DNA of 64,000 nucleotides from Ichthyophthirius multifiliis. Taxonomy: Eukaryota > Ciliophora > Oligohymenophorea > Hymenostomatida. Position numbers and translations under genes: made by a program. Of the stretch, positions 12,660 to 25,794 are shown one piece after another (positions within the stretch are counted from its first letter, which is position 1; each line of letters starts with the position of its first letter). The stretch spans positions 22,910 through 86,909 of the forward strand of contig NW_004086053.1 of assembly GCF_000220395.1 (NCBI RefSeq), given 5' to 3'. The notes below the pieces were generated by a model. That model did not search any database. It worked only from the letters and a program-made list of their open reading frames with translations, and had not been told where the DNA came from.

Positions 12660-13513
12660 GAATAAAAAATTATTTTTATATAATTTATTTTTATTTATTA
12701 TTATAAAATAAATTAATAAATAATATATATAAAAAAAATAAAAATTATATACAAAAGACTTATTAAAAATAATTTAAAATTCATATAAAATTGTTATTTA
12801 TATATGTTGTCTGTATATATGTTTTATTTACTTTACTTTACTTTACTTTACTTTTATTTTAATTTTATTTTAAATTTTATAGACTAAAAGAGTTTGATAG
12901 TTTTTTTTATAAAAAAATAAATATTCCAGATTATAAAGATTATAAATTAATATAGATAAAAATAAATATATATATATATATAATGATTAAGTACTTATTA
13001 AAAAATATTAATTTTTATTAAATATTTAAACTATTCATATTTTATTTATATTTATTTAATAAAAAAAATATTATAATTAATTTTATTCTTTTTATTTTAC
13101 TTAATAAAAAAATTAAAATATCTATCGAAATTCATTTTTAATTTAATATTTATTATAAAAGCTTTAATTATTAATTATCAATTATTATATTCATGTAATA
13201 AAAAATAATATATAATATATAAAAAATACAATAAAAAATATTTGTAATAATTAAATATAATTATTACAAATATTATAACGATTAAAAATATATATATTAA
13301 TATTTTTATATATGCTTTATAAATAAAAAACATTACACAGAAAGTAAAATAAAAAATTATATAAATGAAAAAAATAAAAAATGATTTTTAAATTAAATAT
13401 AAGCTCTAACTAATAAGATAAATATGTTTTTATTTTTTTTTAAATAAATTTTTTCCTTTATTTAATAATAATTTTTTTTTTATTTCCTTTTATCCAATAA
13501 AAATATAAGAAAA
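12660..13513. other. A+T intergenic spacer
   Basis: Mostly A+T. It holds a short (TTTAC)5 tandem run at about 12830-12853 and a TA run at 12969-12982. Nothing coding is seen. Confidence 0.55.
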
Positions 13514-14793
<1,280 letters not shown>

Positions 14794-15911
14794 TTATTTA
14801 TTAAATTGTTTCTTTATTATTTATAAATATATATATAAATATATATATAAATTTATATATAAATATATATATATTTTGTATATATATATTTATTTATATG
14901 TTTTTTTTTTAATTTAATTTAATTTTTATTTTATTTTAATTTTTTTTAATTTTTTTATTTTTTCTTTATTTTTTTTTAATATTTTTTATATATATATAAA
15001 GAGTTTTATGTTTTTATAAGTATTTATTTTTTATATAAAAAAAAAATATTAATATTTTTATTTGTAATATATAATATGAAATTTTTTCTTAAATATAAAT
15101 TAATTAAATAAAATAAGAATCTGATATTAAAAAGCAGCATATTTAATAAATTTATTAAATTTTATTAAAAAAAAAATATTTAATAAAAATTTTAATTATT
15201 TTAAAAAAATTATATACAAATTTTATTTTATTTATAAATATATTATATTTAAAAAATATAGACAATAAATATTATATTTTATTTTAAATAAAAATAAAAT
15301 GTAAATAAAAAATATTATTTTTTAAATATTTAATATTATAAAAATGTTTTATTATATATATATAATATTTATATGAAATTTTTATTTATATATTTTATTT
15401 AATAGTATAAAATATTTTATTATTTATAAAATTATAATTTTTTTTTATATAATCAAAATTAGTATTTTAAATATTTTTTTTTTATATTTATATTTATATT
15501 ATGATCTATAATATTAATTATTTGATATTAATTTATTTATAATTATTTTAGTTTTTATATAAATATTTATATTTATATTTATATATATATTTATATATTT
15601 ATATTTATATTTATATTTTTTTTTATTTTTTTTTATTTTTATTTATATTATATCTCTATTTATATTTTTATTCTCTACATTTTAATTTGGCTATTATAAT
15701 TTAAAATATTTATATTTGTATTCTTTATATTATAATAATAATACTACAACATCAATTTTAAGTATATTTTCTTAAAAAATAAATAATAGTATTTATATAG
15801 AGAAAGCTAAATTTATTATATATAAAAATTTTTTTCATTTTTACTTTTTAAAAAATAAATATAAATATTTTAAAAATACAAAAAAAATAAAAATTTCTAA
15901 TATAAATTTTA
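14794..15911. other. A+T intergenic spacer
   Basis: Almost pure A+T with short TA and TTTATA runs (for example 14826-14890 and 15560-15625). No coding signal was found. Confidence 0.55.
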
Positions 15912-16211
15912 ATGAACTATTTTATAAATTTTGATTCAGAAATCGAATAAAGAATAAATGAATGGCTTTCTTAATAAAAAATACTATAAGTCGATCCTAA
16001 AGAAAATGCATAAAAATACTACTCTTAAAAAGTAAAAGACATATTTATTAGAAAAAGCTTTTCATCTGATAAATTTAATAATTTAAAATTAAATTCCAAT
16101 AATGTAAATTAATAATAAGAAATATTATCTGCTTACTTAATACCAATTAATTAATAATATAATTAAAGTAAATTGTATTTAAGAAGAAATAAATCTAAAA
16201 ATCTTTGCTGA
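15912..16211 (+). CDS. Small unknown protein (99 aa)
   Basis: ATG 15912, TGA 16209-16211, single exon. The protein begins MNYFINFDSEIEQRINEWLS, continues with KDIFIRKSFSSDKFNN and ends LYLRRNKSKNLC. Amino-acid composition (Asp, Ser, Pro, Trp, Cys) is coding-like and contrasts with both flanks. No family was recognised; a short charged cytosolic protein is all that can be said. Confidence 0.5.
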
Positions 16212-16951
16212 AAAACATTGTATGTTTTCAAAATACTTAATTAAAAAAAATTAATATATACTTTTATATACATAAATATAATATAATTTTTTGTCTTAAT
16301 TTAATATAAGTTATTACTTTTAATTTTATTCTTAATATAATATATTCTTTATTTTATTTTTATTTTTGATTAATTGATAAAAAAAATATTAATAAGAATT
16401 AATTTTTTATATAAATAATATATAATATATTTTTTTTTCTATTTTAGATTAAAATTAATCTAAATAATTATTTAACATCAAAAATAAATATATAATTTTT
16501 GATTAATGAAAAAATATAATAAAAAATTTTTATACAATTTAATTTTTTGTTTAATTAAATATAAAATAAATAATTAATGTTAATAAATATATTTTATATA
16601 TAATATAAATAAATAATGTTAATTAATATATTTTATAAGATTTTAATAATTGTATATGTTATTTTTAATATATATTAGATAAAAAATATATTATTTGAAT
16701 TCAAATTAATTAAATAAAAATAATTTAAATAATTAAAGATAGCTAAATTAAAAATAAACATTATATTAATAATACAAAATGTTAATTTGAATAAATATAT
16801 TATATATATATAATATATACATATATATATATATATATTTATATAAAATGAAAATAGAAAATTTAAGTATTAACTTGTAATTATATATAAAATTATTTTA
16901 ATTTTTTTCAAAATTTTTGTTAAAATCTTTTTATATAAATTAATATAATAA
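16212..16951. other. A+T intergenic spacer
   Basis: A/T-only DNA with a TA cluster at about 16795-16840. Nothing else is seen. Confidence 0.5.
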
Positions 16952-18061
16952 TCAATAATTTAAATAGCCTTTTTAGTTATCTTAAAAGTATTTTTTTTCT
17001 CTATTTTGAAAATTATTAAATATAAGAATATTTTAATTTATTTTTGAATTATTTTATGGTTAAAAGTTTCCTAATAAAAATATATTTATATATTTATTTA
17101 TAAAAATATTACTTTCTGTAATGGATTAATTAATTTTCTTTTAAAATTTTTTTTTTTCTTTAATATTTATATTTTAACCAGAAATATTGTTTTCTTTTCC
17201 AATATTTTATTTTTATTACTAAGGAAGAGGAGGAGTTTTATTATTTATATTATCATTACTATTATTTATTAAATTATTATATTTTGTTTTATTTTCGAAA
17301 TTATTATTTTCCTCAAACTATACCCTTACACTATTATTTTGAGACAAGTTTTTTTCTTTATTAAAATAATTTTTTTATTTATTATTAAAGCATGGAGTTT
17401 ATCCATCTTTTTCCTTATCAATAGAAATACTATGTTATTTTGTTTTATTTTAAGATATTTCTAATTCCTAATTTACCTTATGATGTTCTTAAATAATAGA
17501 CGTGGACATAATATGACTTGAATTTTTATTTTTTTAATTTAAAATTGTAGAAGAAAAATTTAAATTATTTTATTCAATTTAATTATTTTTAATAGACCAA
17601 ATATCTGAAACTTTATTTATTTATTATTCATAAAAAAATATTTCATTATAATTACTTAATGTTTATACTATTAATAATAAATTAGATAAGAAAATTTAAC
17701 TATTATTTTAGTATTATTCATTAATATTAAAAGATAATTATTATTAATATTTTTGCATTTTTACTTTTTTCAATTCTTTTTTATTTTTAATTAAAATTAT
17801 ATAAAATTTTTACCATTTATAGTAAATATATTTTCTGTTTCTTTTATTTTATTTAATAATTAATTTAAACTATCTAAATAACCATTTTATTCTAATCTTT
17901 ATAATATCGCTGATATATTTTGATATTTGTTTATTTCATTTTATAATCTATTTTTGTAAATACTATTAGAAAAATTCTTTTTTTAAAAAAAATAAATAAA
18001 TATCATAAGATAAGTAATTTTGATTCTTTTTAAACTAAAAATTTTAGTTTTAAATTACCAT
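16952..18061 (-). CDS. Unknown Asn/Gln-rich protein
   Basis: Minus-strand coding, with start likely at the ATG 18061-18059 followed directly by an intron (GTAATT...AAAAAAAG), then SNSIYKNRLQNEINKYQNIS and AILQRLEQNGYLDSLNQLLN. The latter has a helical, LisH-like look, but the assignment is weak. A second intron near 17800 (GTAAAA...AAAAAAG) leads to a long low-complexity exon rich in Asn, Ser and Lys with KTPPLPQQQK near 17230. The first in-frame stop is TGA 16954-16952. Coding composition is clear; exon joins and function are not. Confidence 0.55.
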
Positions 18062-18340
18062 TTTTTATTTCGTTATTTATTTAATTTTTTTTAAAAAAAT
18101 TTTAGGAATTATATTTAAAATATAAATATTTGTTTAAAAAAGTAAAACAAAACAAAACAAAATTTAAAATAATAATTTAAATGTATTAGTAATTGTTTTT
18201 TTTTAAAAATAAAGATATATTTATTCAAAATAAAAAAATGTATAAATACATATATATATATATAATAAAAAAAACAAATTAAAAAAATAATATATTATTA
18301 TACAAAAAAGAAAAAATTAACAAAAAAAAAATAAGAGTAA

Positions 18341-18746
18341 TCATTATGCATATAATACCTATTTACTTCTCGGTACCATTTCAAGTACAGTTCCTGGTTT
18401 AGTTTAACTAGCAGGATGTTAATCCAATTCTTATGGTACATCATAATTATTTTTAATTAAAAATTCTTTCAAATCATAAAAGATAATTTCATTATTATTG
18501 GTTAAAAATGTATAAGCAATACCTCTTTTACCTGCTCTGCCTGTTCTTCCAGTTCTATGAACAAAATCTTTTATATTTTTCGGCGCATCGAAATTAATAA
18601 CCATTTTTACACCATCGACATGTAAACCTCTACTACCTAAATCTGTAGCTACTAAAATATCATATTTACCTTTCTTAAAGCCATCTACAGCAGCTTCTCT
18701 TTATTATTATGTTCTTCCTCCATGATAAATAACACTATTCCACTAA

Positions 18747-18827
<81 letters not shown>

Positions 18828-20740
18828 TTTTATATTATTTTTTATATATTTAAATATATATATATATTTACTCCCCATTTTTCTAGTATTTTTTATAATT
18901 TTTCAACTGCATTTTTTTCATTAGCAAAAATAATAATAGGTGGTTTTTAATCTTTAAGTATATTCTAAAGCCTAGATTTTTTTTACCCTTCAGCAATAAA
19001 TTCCACAATCTACTCTATATCTTTTTTCCCTCCACCCGGTTCTCCAATACTAATATAGCAAAAAGACCTTAAATATTTTTTGGCCAATTTTTCTATTTCA
19101 GGTGGCATTGTAGCAGAGAATAAATGAGTAACTCTATATATTTTTTCTCCTGCTTTTGCCTCTTTTTCCTATAAATCAGCCATTAATTCATCTTCACTTT
19201 TCATATGTGATTTTATTCGGTCTAAAATAAAATTCACGTCAGCCTCGAAACCCATATCTATCATTTTATCAGCCTCATCTAAAACTACCCATGAAACTTA
19301 GTCTAAAACTAAATAATTCTTTTATAAAGCATCTTTTATTCTACCTGTAGTACCAATTAATAACTCACATCCTACTTTTAATTTATAGGCTTGATTCCCT
19401 TCGTCTCTACCTCCTACCATTACTAAACTTTTCAACCTCATATTCGTAGTTAGATTCTAAAATTCCTTCTCTATTTAAGGTGCAAGTTCTCTTGTAGGAA
19501 TCAAAATAAGCGCATATGGACCATCTTTAGCTACCTCTTCATCCATAGGGGGTAATGATCTTAGATAGACAATCAAAGGGATTAAAAATGCGCAACTTTT
19601 ACCTGAGCCAGTAGGTGATATACCAATTAAATCTTTCCTAAGCATCCCTATTGGGATTGTTTGCATTTAAATAGGCGTAGGCTTCTCATATTTCAATCTC
19701 CTAATGGAGTCCAATATATAAGGAGGCAAATCCCCTTCTTCCCATCTCCTGATAGGTCTAGGAACCTTTCCTCCTTTGATAATAATATCATTATCTTCTC
19801 TAAAAATCCTCCAATCTCTCTCTGTCATTTCCATTGTCTGCTTCAAACTCCAGTGATCTTTCAAAGAAATATCATATATGCTCTTTTTGATAATTTTTTC
19901 ATCTTTGCTTTTCTTTTTTTAATATTCAGGATCATATTTATGTATTAAATCTTCATATTTGACTTTATTTTCTAATTATTCCTTTACGTCATATCCGGCT
20001 AAAATTCCCCTGCCAAATAATAAATTAGTCTCCATTCGATTTTTATATAGGGGATTATAATCCACTGATGTATCATCTCTGGAATCCCATTTAAAATTAA
20101 AAATATTCTTGAATTTTTCAGATGGTTTTAGTATTTTTTTCTTCTATTTATTTAAACCTAAATACTAGATTTTTATATTCTAAGTTTCAGGATCTTCATT
20201 AGAATTTAAAATTGCGATTTTCTCAATTGCCCGAGTATTTGATGTCATATATTTAGAGTCTTTATCTTTACTTTTCGATCTAGATCGGGACCTTGATTTA
20301 CTCTTCTTTTCCTTTAATCTTCGCTAAAGTTCTTCTTTTTCGTCTTATTCACGCTTTTTTCGGCGCTCTTCCCGTTCTTGTTCACGTTTCCAGTCTTTAT
20401 AACGGAAAGATTCGTATTCTTCCCTTATTTTTTGTTCTTGTTTTTGTTTTTCTTATTCTTGTTTTAAGTTTTGTTGCTTTTCTTAATCTTTTAAACGTTC
20501 ACGTTCTTGCTTGCTTAAATATTTTAGTTTTTTTTAATTGCTTGGGATGGTTGTTTGGGATTATATTTATTATTATTATGGGTTTTCAAAGGTTTTTTAT
20601 TATAATAATAATGAATTTATATTGGAATTTTTGAGGGATTTGCTAGATATTTGATTGTCTTTTTTTAATGGCGATTTGTATGCTTTTATTTCGCTGTTAA
20701 TTTAATGTGTTGAGTCGGAAAAATATTCTTCTTCAATCAT
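18341..20740 (-). CDS. PRP28: DEAD-box pre-mRNA splicing helicase PRP28/DDX23
   Basis: Exon 1 is 20740-18872 and exon 2 is 18742-18341, with a (TA)n intron at 18743-18871; total 756 aa. The N-terminus is charged, with an RS-like run [15 protein letters not shown]. The Prp28-specific linker ends [20 protein letters not shown] before the Q motif (PTPIQMQTIPIG). Helicase motifs follow: SPTGSGKS (Walker A), PTRELA, GG, TTGR, LDEADKM, SAT, then in exon 2 [15 protein letters not shown] and [13 protein letters not shown]. The phrase [10 protein letters not shown] also matches Prp28. In yeast and humans the protein displaces U1 from the 5' splice site so that U6 can pair. The RS region is consistent with the metazoan-type form. 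Confidence 0.95.
18743..18871 (-). repeat. (TA)n intron of PRP28
   Basis: Intron GTAAAT...TTTTTTAG, with a TA dinucleotide run of about 70 bp at 18750-18822. Removal joins EKWG to WNSVIYHGG in frame. Confidence 0.8.
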
Positions 20741-21525
20741 TTTTTTTTATATAAAAAAAAAAAATTATGTCTATCTTTATATTTTATTTTAAATATATTA
20801 TTTTATATAAATAAAAATAATATATTAAATAACTTTTATTTTTATTCAATTTTTTTTGTTTTTTTGTAATTTTTATAGATTTCTCATTATTAAATGTTTT
20901 TTTTAAAAAAATATATTATTCCATCATATCTTTATTAAGTTTTAAATGATATACAAATAATATTATATATGCAATTTTAATTAAGAATTTTTATTATGTC
21001 AATATATTACTCATCATATATTTATTAAGTTTTAAATAATAAAAACAATATTTTATATTGCAATTAAATTTAATTAATATAATTATAATTTATTAAAAAA
21101 TTATATTGATATAATAAATAAATAATTAAAGATAAAAATAAAAAAAATTAAATAAATTATAGAAGATATATAAATAAAATATAATTATAAATTTTATAAA
21201 AAATACATGTATAAAAGATATATAAATAAAAAATAATATAGAAAAATATATATATAATAAAAAATGATAATTTTATAAATAAAGAATATATATTTAGTAA
21301 AAATAGCGAAAACAATATTTATTTATATAGGTAAATAAAAAATTATACAACATATTATATATAAATCATATAATGAAATAAATAATAAAAATATAAATAT
21401 TTATTAAAAATATTATTTAATTATGATTTATTATTATTTATAAAAGTATTGAAAAATATTTATTGTCTAAATATATATTTTTTTTTAAAAAAAAAATTAT
21501 ATATAATAAATAAATATTAATATTA

Positions 21526-21563
<38 letters not shown>

Positions 21564-21764
21564 TATATAAATATATACTTATAAAATATTTTATATTATT
21601 ATCTATTTCTTTTTTTATATATCTGTTCTATACAAAATTATTTTAAATTATATTTTTCTACCTATTTATAAAGGAAAAAAAATTTTTAAGAAGTAAAATT
21701 TAATAAATAAATAAAAATTTTAATATAAAACATATTTAATAGTTAAAAAATATATTATAATAAA
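20741..21764. other. A+T intergenic spacer
   Basis: Nearly pure A+T with a TA run at 21526-21556. A repeated phrase, CATATCTTTATTAAGTTTTAA at about 20923 and CATATATTTATTAAGTTTTAA at about 21014, is a diverged 90-bp-spaced duplication. No gene signal is seen. Confidence 0.5.
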
Positions 21765-22800
21765 ATGCTTAAACTATTTATAATATTTTTCATATTAACC
21801 ACTTTTATTCCTTAAATTAAATCCCAAAAATATGTAATTGGTGTATATGCTCAACCATCTGGTTTTTAAGACTATCCATCTTAAAGTTACTAATATATAT
21901 TAGCTTCATGCTATTAATGGATAAAATATACTGGTGCTGATGTTTTTATTATTCCTTTTGATGAAAATTAAGAATATTACGATAACTTGCTTTAAAATAT
22001 AAACGGTGTATTTTTCACTGGAGGTGGTTTGGATATACAAAAAGATGATATTTGGTCATAAAATGCTAGTTATATAATCAATTTAGGACTCAGAATGAAT
22101 TAATAAGGTTAGTATTTTCCTATATGGAGTAATTGTTAGGGATTTGTAATTATTAATATATGTACTAAGTGGTTATGACAAGAATATTTTATAAAAAAAC
22201 TTATAAAATGATATTAATACGAATAGAAACATAGAATTTAAATAACTTTAAGAAGATAAACTTTTTAGCAATTTAAATTAAGAATTAATAGAATATTCTT
22301 AAGAAAAAACACCATTTTATTCTTATCATGAGATATATATAAAAATGGAAGACTTTAAAAAAAATAATGAATTAAATAGCATTTTCGATATAATAGGAAT
22401 TTCTCAAAATGGAAATAAAAATGAAGAAAAATTAAAAAATAATAGCTTATTATATAAAATTTTAAACATGATAGGATTTTATAAAAAGGAAGAACAAACA
22501 TAATATATAGCATCAATTGAAGGAAAAAATTTACCTTTTATTGGATTATAATTTCATCCTGAATATGTAGATTATGAAGAAAATTTAAATGTTAATAAAG
22601 AAAAAGAAAGTATAACTATTAGTTAATTATTAGCTAAATATTTTGGAAAATTAGCTAAAAAAAATTAAGAATAAATGAAAAAAAATATTACTAATTTATA
22701 ATTGAAAGAATGTAGTAATTCTGAAGTTTAAAATAGTATATTTAAAAAGCTTGCTTTATTGAAAGAAAAAGCAGTTGATTATTTTTTATTATAACAAAAA
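21765..22800 (+). CDS. Gamma-glutamyl hydrolase (peptidase C26), frame-interrupted
   Basis: Start ATG 21765 gives a signal peptide (MLKLFIIFFILTTFIPQIKS), then SGFQDYPSQSYQYILASCY, GVFFTGGGLDI and PIWSNCQGF with the catalytic Cys at 22134-22136. The continuation (SGYDKNILQKN, then FYSYHEIYIKMEDF) and GLQFHPEYVDYE with the catalytic His-Pro-Glu are one frame away. At TGTACTAAGTGG (22161-22172) the first frame runs into TGA 22176. Deleting one A restores alignment with the family; a 37-bp GT-AG intron (22145-22181) would also restore frame but removes conserved residues. The enzyme trims polyglutamate from folates in lysosome-like compartments. The 3' end is unclear: no in-frame TGA occurs before 23143, inside the next gene. 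Confidence 0.8.
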
Positions 22801-22913
22801 AATATATATATAAAAATAAAAAATTATATAAAATTTATAAAATTTTTATAAATTATAAAAAATATAAAGAAAATATTTAAAAAATATAATAAATATTAAT
22901 AAAATATAATTAA

Positions 22914-22917
<4 letters not shown>

Positions 22918-22956
<39 letters not shown>
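22918..22956. repeat. (TA)n microsatellite between GGH and EMC8/9
   Basis: TA dinucleotide run in the short spacer between two same-strand genes; no splice-like borders (no GT within about 270 bases), so it is intergenic, not intronic. Confidence 0.6.
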
Positions 22957-22958
<2 letters not shown>

Positions 22959-23047
22959 AAACATTAATCAAATAATATTAAATAATAAATTAATGATATC
23001 ATTTATAGCATAAAAAAAGGCATTTTTACATTCATTAAAATTTATAA

Positions 23048-23664
23048 ATGACGACTGTATTGGTAACAAACAATATCAAATCAATATATTAAAATAAAAA
23101 AGGAATATTTACAGGAAAAATAAAAGGGGGATAAATTATAATTGAAGATTCATTTCCTTTATCTCATTCAAGGATCTTAGCTCCAACATTAGAAACTGCT
23201 TTAATGTTAATTGAAAATATAGTTTAAGAAAAAGGGTAAATAATAGTAGGTTTATATGAGGCATTAGTCAATTTTCATAATCGAAAATTTTCCGAAATAG
23301 GAGTAAAAATTTTAGAAAAAATTGAAAAAAATCTACAAATGATGCCTATTGGACTTACTATTTATTTAGCAGATAAAATTGAAGATTAAGAAGAAACAAA
23401 ATAGCCTTATCTTTCTTCTGAAGTATACATAAATATATATATTATCTTTAATATTTTTAAAATTAGGGTTTTAGATTTTTTAATAGATCAAATTAAGAAC
23501 CTGGATATGATAATATATAAGAACTTGATATAGTTTAAGGATATTAAGCATTTAAAAAATTAGAAAATGATATAAGTTCTGGAAAACATCATTTTATAGT
23601 TGATTTTGATATGCATTTTGAAGATATTTCACTTGATTTTACAAATTAAGATTTAAATAATTGA
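23048..23664 (+). CDS. ER membrane protein complex subunit 8/9
   Basis: Exons 23048-23422 and 23467-23664 with a 44-bp intron; 190 aa. It has the EMC8/9 (UPF0172) layout: GQIIIEDSFPLSHSRILAPT corresponds to the conserved 'D--PLFH----L-P-LE-AL' block, and the C-terminus HHFIVDFDMHFEDISLDFTN with QDLNN matches the family hallmark (H-VDFD-HL-DI--DWTN--LN). It is an MPN-like fold without the metalloprotease zinc ligands. EMC inserts tail-anchored and multipass proteins into the ER. Animals have two paralogues (EMC8, EMC9); a ciliate copy is equidistant by eye. Confidence 0.92.
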
Positions 23665-25794
23665 AACATTATTATATTTTAGATATATATTGTATCTTTT
23701 TTATATATATATAAAATAAAACTTTTACATTAATATAAAAATTAATTTATTTATAAATTCATTTAATAACAAAAATATATATTTTTAATAATTAATAGAT
23801 AATAGAATATATTTTTATTTAATTATTTTTTATAAAATGAAAAATTTTCATGCCTTTGTTTTTTTTACAGATAAATTTATTTGTAATCTTAATTTAATAA
23901 TTTTTTTTAGATTTTAATAATTAATAAATTTAAGTTATTTAAATGTTAAAATCTTAATAATTGTATTGGTTTAGCTTATGAGATTAAAATATGAATACTA
24001 TAATATATTTACCTATTTTTAATAATCTTATTTTATAAATTAATTTCTTAGAAATATTTAAAAATACAATGTGAATAAAGGTGTTATTTTGATATACTTA
24101 TTTTATATTTTATATATAAGATATTTAATTATTATTTTGATTTTTTATTTATATTTATGTGCATTACTTGTGTCTTTTTATTGGATTTAAATCATTTTTA
24201 TAAATTTCAGTTTTTATCTCCTAATCTTATCTTAAATGACAATATTTAAATTTTGTAATATAATTAATAAGTATTTTTTTAAAAAAACGTAATTCAATTA
24301 TTATTTTTATATTGAGAAATTCAACAATTTATTTTCATATTTCTTATTAATAATGCATTGAAAATTTGTAAAATATTATTGTTAAATGCCTTATTTGTAT
24401 CTATAACAACAAAAGGGGAATTTTGGAAAGATATATGGAATTTTATTCTAAAATTTTAGATGATTATTAAAAAATATTTTCAAATAAAATATCTAAGGAC
24501 TTTCAATCACTGAATATAATAATTAGAACGATAAATTTTACAAAAAGGTTAAAATTTGACTATTATTTCACATTGAGAAAGTAATTAATTACATATTCAT
24601 ACTATTGATATGTAGATATAAGATAATTTCTCTATAGTTATTATAATATTATTAAATTTAAAAATATAGAATAAATAAAAAATGATAAAAATATGTTGAA
24701 TATACTATAAATAATTATAACTATATATTATTGTCTTTATAGATTATTTGAAATTATTAAATGTTATATAATCATAATTATATTAACAATTAACTAGAAT
24801 AAATCAAAGAAATAAAATTCGGGGTATTTTTTGTTTGCGTATTTTCTTGTTTTTACTTTATTTCTGGGCTCCCTATTTAATTAAATTAAAAAAGAATTAA
24901 AACGCTAAAAATATATGTTTATTATTATTTTAATGAATATTATATTTAAAGATAAAAGATAAAATAAATTTTTTATAATTAGTTAAAAATTAAATATATA
25001 TTAAATATTAAATTAAATAATATATATAAATTATTATTATTTTTTTATATTTATTTATTATATATTACATACTATATATTTTTTAGTTTTATATATATAC
25101 ATATATTATTATTCTTTTATTAATTTGAAAAATAAAAAAGAGTTTTATATTTTAATATATAGTTTTTTTTTTTTTTTTTTTGAGAGATACATTATAAAAT
25201 AAAAATCAAAAACATTTAAACAGGAAAAATAAAAATAAAATATTTAAATATATTTTTATTTTAATATCTAATTCTTTGATTTTTAGAATTTTTTTTTTCT
25301 TTTTATAAAACAATATATATATAAAACATTAAATATTTTTTTTCAATAAATATATTTAAATAAATTTTTTGATACAAATAATAAATTAATATTTTACTTT
25401 TAAATGATCAAATATTAAATATATTTCATATTTAAGTTTGAAATGTTATATATTTTTAAAATAATTGTTCTATATTTTTAGTAAATGCATATATAAAAAA
25501 TAAAATATTTTTATTACATTCAAAATTATAATTATTATTTTTTAATTTAAAAATATAATCAATTTTTTTCAATTTAAAAAATAAATAAAAATATATAAAT
25601 AATATAATATTAAAAGCAAGGAAATATAATAAGACACATATATTTATATTTAAAAAATAAATCTTGACTAAAATAAAAATTACATAAAAGAATTAATAAA
25701 AAAAAAATTATAATAATTATAAAAAAAAAAAAATTAATTAAAAAAAATCAAACAAGGGAAAAAAAAATAACTTTTACACTCTTAAATAAAAAAA
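23665..25794. other. Intergenic region with a coding-like remnant
   Basis: A+T-rich, but 24130-24870 carries more G and C than normal spacer (listed separately). The rest is A/T homopolymers, including a T18 run near 25163-25180. No promoter element can be named. Confidence 0.5.
24240..24608 (+). pseudogene. Possible decayed coding segment
   Basis: A TGA-free stretch of 123 codons bounded by TGA at 24237 and 24606. Its translation looks protein-like in the middle (NNKRGILERYMEFYSKILDD, then KDFQSLNIIIRTINFTKRLK). No good start codon, no splice-supported extension and no family match are apparent. The following 250 bases (to about 24870, including CGGGGTATTTTTTGTTTGCG) are also unusually G/C-rich. 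It could be a relic gene, a lone exon or chance. Confidence 0.3.

Noticed and set aside
19661-19948. 95-codon plus ORF over PRP28
   Set aside because: Antisense shadow of the conserved Prp28 linker and helicase core.
21526-21556. TA run as possible telomere or origin
   Set aside because: Ciliate telomeres of this group are C4A2/G4T2 type; simple TA runs recur throughout and carry no such signal.
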